This document shows positions 60,246 through 64,000 of a stretch of DNA of 64,000 nucleotides, in pieces. Location: NCBI GenBank assembly GCA_027036775.1, contig JALWDS010000037.1:26477-90476 (forward strand), read 5' to 3'. The first letter of the stretch is position 1. Each line of letters begins with the position of its first letter. The stretch comes from Archaeoglobaceae archaeon. GTDB taxonomy: Archaea > Halobacteriota > Archaeoglobi > Archaeoglobales > Archaeoglobaceae. The translations under genes and the position numbers were made by a program. The notes under the pieces were generated by a model that was not told the origin of the DNA, made no database searches, and worked only from the letters and a program-made list of their open reading frames with translations.

Positions 60246-61373
60246 TTAAGGTCTCTCCTTTAAAGGCACGTATCTCCTGTTCCTCTCACCCACGTAGAGA
60301 GCGCGAGGCCTGATCAGTCTGTTGTTCATATACTGCTCTATTATGTGAGCGGTCCATCCCGCTATCCTCCCCATTGCGAATATGGGTATGTAGAGATCGT
60401 CAGGTATTCCCAAACTTGCGTAAACGCATGCTGAATAGAAATCCACGTTCGGTAACAATCCCTTATGCTTGTAAACAGCCTTTGCAACCTCTTCAGCTAT
60501 ATCGAACCACTTCGAACCCTTTATCTTCGCAAGCTTCTTCGCCAAGTTCCTAAGCTCTACAACCCTCGGATCGAGGACGTTCTTGTAAACTCTGTGCCCG
60601 AACCCCATTATCCTCTCCTTCCTCTCAAGCTTCCTTAGGACGTATTCCTCAGCCCTCCAAGGAACCGCAATTTCTCTCAACATCTCTATGACCTTCTGAG
60701 CTGCACCTCCGTGCAGAGGTCCCATCAAAGCTCCAGTTGCTGCAACCACGCAGGCGTAGATGTCTGCCAAGGTTGAAGCTGCAACCCTCGCCGTAAAAGT
60801 TGAAGCGTTCAACTCGTGATCCGCATGAAGTATCAGATCTACGTCCAAGGCCCTCGATTCGATGCGGTCTGGAACTTCCCCCTTGAGCATGTAGAGGAAG
60901 TTTTCGGCGTGATTCAATTCTGGATTTGGATGAACCAAATTCTGTCCCGTCCTTATTCTGTGATAGTAGGCGATTATTGTAGGTATCTTGGCTATCAAAC
61001 TCTTTGCCTTCTGAATAGCATGGTCGTAATCGATGAAGTGCTTCTCCCTGTCCATCGAACCCAAGTATGAAATTGCGGTTCTCAAAACGACCATAGGATG
61101 CGTGAAGGGGGGTAGATGAGTTAACAGACCTATTATCTGAGCTGGTAACTCTCTCAAATCTTTAAGTTCCTCTTCAAAGGTCTTCAACTCCCTCCTGCTT
61201 GGTAAATCCCCGAAGAGCAGTAAATAGGCGGTTTCCTCGTATGTGGAGTGCTTTGCGAGATCGTGTATGTTGTATCCCCTGTATTCTAATATTGCCTTTC
61301 CGTCCTCAACCTCAACCCTGCTTATAGCGGTCTTACACGCTATTATACCCTCCAAACCCTCCTTAACCTCCAT
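60246..61373 (-). CDS. gltA: Citrate synthase
   Basis: A 375-residue archaeal-type citrate synthase. Active-site His residues lie in LILHADHELNASTFTARV near 187 and MGFGHRVYKNVLDPRVV near 257, with the catalytic Asp in LPNVDFYSACVY near 311. GALMGPLHGGAAQKV is present. The gene starts one base after the stop of AMP phosphorylase, so the two are probably co-transcribed. Confidence 0.95.
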   Translation of the reverse strand: MEVKEGLEGIIACKTAISRVEVEDGKAILEYRGYNIHDLAKHSTYEETAYLLLFGDLPSRRELKTFEEELKDLRELPAQIIGLLTHLPPFTHPMVVLRTAISYLGSMDREKHFIDYDHAIQKAKSLIAKIPTIIAYYHRIRTGQNLVHPNPELNHAENFLYMLKGEVPDRIESRALDVDLILHADHELNASTFTARVAASTLADIYACVVAATGALMGPLHGGAAQKVIEMLREIAVPWRAEEYVLRKLERKERIMGFGHRVYKNVLDPRVVELRNLAKKLAKIKGSKWFDIAEEVAKAVYKHKGLLPNVDFYSACVYASLGIPDDLYIPIFAMGRIAGWTAHIIEQYMNNRLIRPRALYVGERNRRYVPLKERP

Positions 61374-61374
61374 A

Positions 61375-62892
61375 TCACATCACCCTGTGGTAGGGATACC
61401 TCTCGAGTATCATTCCCGAAACTATCACTGGCGGTTCCTTAAGTGCAATCTCTACAGCTTTATCAAGCTTCCACTCCTTTTCCGCGTATATCCTAAAGAG
61501 TATATCCCCCTTCTTAACGTGGAATCCGCTCTTCTTAAAGAGCAAAACTCCAGCCCCCTTATCTTTGGGTGCACCGGCAGCCCTTGCAACCCTAACAACC
61601 CTATCGTTGTAAACCCTTGAGACCGCACCGTCTATCGGGCTTAAAACGTCGTAGGTTTTGTCACCTATTGGGACTTCATCGGACTTCACGTTCGGATTTC
61701 CTCCCTGTGCCTCAACTATCTCTTTAAACTTCTCCAAGGTTTTTCCAGATTCGAATATCTGTTTCGCATACTCGTAACCGTTTAAAGCCTTTCCAACCAT
61801 CTCGAAGAGAATTCCAGATATACCGAGGGACTTCTCTATAAAACTCTTTGCCCCCTTCCTTTCCTCCATAGCCTTCAAAGCCTCCCAAGCCTCCAAAGCT
61901 GGTCCTACCGCTCTACCGACTGGCTGGCCTCCGTAGGTTAAGGCGCAAGTTACGTTCAAACCCAAACGTCTTCCCAACTCAACGAAATCGTTCGCAAGCT
62001 TCTTACCGTCCTCAACGTTTGGAACCTTAGACCCCTCTCCTACTGGAACGTCTATTACTACGTATTCCGCACCCACCGCCCCCTTCTTAGCCATTACGCT
62101 TGCCAAAAGCTGAGACCTCGGATCTATTGCGAGGGGATACTCCACCCTTATTATCTTGTCGTCCGCCGGAGCTATGTTGGTTGCACCGCCCCAAGCTATA
62201 ACTCCTCCAACCCTCAAGGTTATCTCCTTGATCTCCTCAACGCTCAAGTTGACGTTGGCAAGAACTTCCATCGTATCAGCGGTTCCACTTGCAGATGTTA
62301 TAGCTCTGCTTGCGGTTTTAGGTATCAAAAGTCCAGCAGAAGCAATGGTTGGGACGACTATTAAAGATATCTTGTTTCCGGGAACACCGCCTATGCTGTG
62401 TTTGTCAACAACAATCCCCTCCTCAAATTCTATCGTTTCTCCGGTCTCTATCATAGCCTTCGTCATCCACTCTATCTCATCCATGTCCATGCCGTAAACG
62501 TAGCTTGAGATTACGAATGCGGTTAGCTCTACTTCGGTGAGAGCGTCGTTCACGATGTCTTTGACTATCTCGTATATCTCCTCCCTCGTCAACTTTTTTC
62601 CCTCAAGCTTTTTCCTTATGTATTCAAATGAGGCGGGCTTCGGAACTGGCAAGACTTCTATCTCCTCACCGTCCTCGATACCGAGGTTTTCCGCACAGTT
62701 CAAACAAACACCTATAACACCCCTCTCCAAAAATCCCAATGCGATTTGAACTGTTGCAGTGCTCGACTTCCTTCCAAACAGAATCCTAACCCTGTCACCC
62801 TCGAAGACGCCTATTTCATCCGCATCGCTCTTGGTCATTATCACCGTAGGCCTCACGCTTCTGATGGGTATTATCTTAACCTTGAACTTCAT
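61375..62892 (-). CDS. deoA: AMP phosphorylase
   Basis: A 505-residue phosphorylase of the archaeal AMP pathway, which feeds ribose-1,5-bisphosphate towards type III RuBisCO. An N-terminal archaeal extension (about 1-85) precedes the transferase domain. VDKHSIGGVPGNKISL near 165 is the phosphate loop and KTASRAITSASGTADTMEVL near 197 follows. The length fits the archaeal type, not bacterial thymidine phosphorylase. Confidence 0.94.
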   Translation of the reverse strand: MKFKVKIIPIRSVRPTVIMTKSDADEIGVFEGDRVRILFGRKSSTATVQIALGFLERGVIGVCLNCAENLGIEDGEEIEVLPVPKPASFEYIRKKLEGKKLTREEIYEIVKDIVNDALTEVELTAFVISSYVYGMDMDEIEWMTKAMIETGETIEFEEGIVVDKHSIGGVPGNKISLIVVPTIASAGLLIPKTASRAITSASGTADTMEVLANVNLSVEEIKEITLRVGGVIAWGGATNIAPADDKIIRVEYPLAIDPRSQLLASVMAKKGAVGAEYVVIDVPVGEGSKVPNVEDGKKLANDFVELGRRLGLNVTCALTYGGQPVGRAVGPALEAWEALKAMEERKGAKSFIEKSLGISGILFEMVGKALNGYEYAKQIFESGKTLEKFKEIVEAQGGNPNVKSDEVPIGDKTYDVLSPIDGAVSRVYNDRVVRVARAAGAPKDKGAGVLLFKKSGFHVKKGDILFRIYAEKEWKLDKAVEIALKEPPVIVSGMILERYPYHRVM

Positions 62893-62924
62893 TACAACTC
62901 AAAGGCTTAAATGATTTTTAACAC

Positions 62925-63767
62925 TTAGCCTTCGATCTTGAACTCTCTCTTAACGAACTTGCTCTTCAGGACGTCAATCTTCATCTCATCCGCAACTTTA
63001 TTGATCAAACTTTTAACGCTTGAAGTTACCGATTTCTCGTCTATAACTACGTAACTTGCTTCGCTTATCTCAATAGCTTTCCTAACTATCTCCTCGTTCA
63101 GATGGGGGAAGTGATACTTCGCAAAGTTGTGTCCGAACGTGAACGTAGTGGTTTTAATTATCTCGGTTTGCCTCGGTGCGTAGTGCGTTCCTCCAACCCC
63201 AATTGCTACATGCCAATTCCTTCTCTCGTCCCTTACCGCTTCGATAATACTTTTAGCTACTATCTCACCCGCCCTTTCGTTCTTCCACTCATTCTCAGTC
63301 GAGCCGATCTCGTAAAAGGCTGAAGGCGTTCTTATCTCAGAAGGGCCATGATGTGTAACCTCCAAAGTGAATTCGAACTCTGGCAAATCCTTCATTCTTT
63401 TAATTAAGGCAAGGACGTAGTTTTTCATTGTGATCGGAGACGGCTTTGCAAGGGAACAGGGTTTACCACCGTAATCCGCACTTCCGACGTTACCAGAAAC
63501 GTGGACTGTTAACACTTTCCTCTGATCCTTACTGCTGTGCCTCGACGCGAAAAGGATCTCTTCAAAGTTCAAACCCAATTTCCTCAGCTTATCGTCCAAG
63601 TGATCCGCGTATATCAAACTCTCGGAAATCAATAAGACACCGATTTCTCCGCCATCGTAAAATTCGTATTCTCCAATCCTCTTCTTCTCGAAATCGAGCA
63701 TCGTAAGGAGGTTGTTCATTACGTTCATCGAAGCAGTATCTTTCGAGCTACATACCACCAAGTGCAT
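62925..63767 (-). CDS. dtdA: D-aminoacyl-tRNA deacylase, archaeal DtdA/GEK1 type
   Basis: A 280-residue protein that removes D-amino acids from tRNA. VCSSKDTASMNVMNNLLTML at the start, HSSKDQRKVLTVHVSGNVGS near 80, EVTHHGPSEIRTPSAFYEIG near 141 and GVGGTHYAPRQTEI near 195 are DtdA signatures, with the zinc-binding His and Glu residues among them. It stands alone and is followed by tRNA-Arg on the other strand. Confidence 0.94.
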   Translation of the reverse strand: MHLVVCSSKDTASMNVMNNLLTMLDFEKKRIGEYEFYDGGEIGVLLISESLIYADHLDDKLRKLGLNFEEILFASRHSSKDQRKVLTVHVSGNVGSADYGGKPCSLAKPSPITMKNYVLALIKRMKDLPEFEFTLEVTHHGPSEIRTPSAFYEIGSTENEWKNERAGEIVAKSIIEAVRDERRNWHVAIGVGGTHYAPRQTEIIKTTTFTFGHNFAKYHFPHLNEEIVRKAIEISEASYVVIDEKSVTSSVKSLINKVADEMKIDVLKSKFVKREFKIEG

Positions 63768-63840
63768 GGATCAAATCAGCATCTGTATTTAAACTGTGTT
63801 TGAGTAACGTTTTTAAATTCTGTGGTTTTCATTAACTCAA

Positions 63841-63915
63841 GGGCCCGTGGCTCAGCATGGATAGAGCGACGGCCTTCTAAGCCGTAGGTCGCGGGTTCAA
63901 ATCCCGCCGGGTCCG
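63841..63915 (+). tRNA. tRNA-Arg (TCT anticodon)
   Basis: Acceptor arms GGGCCCG and CGGGTCC pair with one G-U, and the D arm is GGCTCAGCATGGATAGAGC. The anticodon stem ACGGC/GCCGT holds the loop CTTCTAA with anticodon TCT, and the T arm is GCGGGTTCAAATCCCGC. CCA is not encoded. A TTTTTAAA-like TATA lies about 30 bases upstream. The remaining bases to 64000 show no gene. Confidence 0.95.
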
Positions 63916-64000
63916 CTATATTGTTATTTCCGAGCTTTAAAGCTTCCAAAACCTTTATTTCAAAGAAAGCGGATAGATTTCTGATATTTCGCTTAGCCAG

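Overview
This window looks like a chromosome segment of a hyperthermophilic euryarchaeon of the order Archaeoglobales. The evidence is the L7Ae-S28e-L24e-Ndk-aIF2 translation cluster, aIF5A, RadB, CDC48, DtdA, AMP phosphorylase, leaderless genes with TATA boxes about 25-30 bases before the start codon, and a stand-alone 5S rRNA. Base composition appears to be in the low 40s % GC, which would fit a lower-GC member such as Archaeoglobus profundus. That species guess is inference, not a database result.

Layout. At 1-9.9 kb, an intein-bearing aIF2 gene (cut by the left edge), ndk and the ribosomal genes L24e, S28e and L7Ae form a leftward cluster. It is split by a stand-alone TnpB with structured flanks and a thiamine-binding-like gene. 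A BrnT-like toxin pair, a RecJ-like DHH nuclease, hisH and a HAD protein follow. At 10-13.4 kb lies a replication/partition island: a broken orc1/cdc6 gene between inverted repeats, then parA and a ParB-like partner whose coding sequence carries a short DNA repeat that recurs upstream of parA. At 13.5-20.6 kb are a type III-A CRISPR effector operon (cas10, csm2-5) led by a CARF-HTH gene and a four-repeat array. At 20.7-24.8 kb are a TatD-type hydrolase, a DUF2148 protein and the nadA-nadX-nadC operon with a double palindrome over the nadA start.

At 24.8-28.6 kb is a gene graveyard: an archaeal ATPase fragment, a frameshifted toxin beside an intact DUF2283 gene, an array of palindromic repeats, small DNA-binding genes, EVE and DUF499 remnants, and a tail-tape-measure-like viral fragment ending at a tRNA-Gln gene. 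From 28.7 kb to the right end the window is ordinary chromosome: S17e-dapA; a periplasmic formate-dehydrogenase-like molybdoenzyme with its iron-sulfur and cytochrome b subunits, chaperone, ModE-like regulator and TatA proteins; aIF5A-agmatinase; purD; a ClC channel; CDC48; radB; 5S rRNA; a potassium channel; pyrBI; an LL-diaminopimelate aminotransferase-like gene (partner of dapA); citrate synthase; AMP phosphorylase; DtdA; and tRNA-Arg.

The most unusual parts are the partition locus with repeats inside its coding sequence, the decayed initiator gene with its repeats, the TnpB flanks, the nadA twin operator, and the palindrome array in the graveyard.
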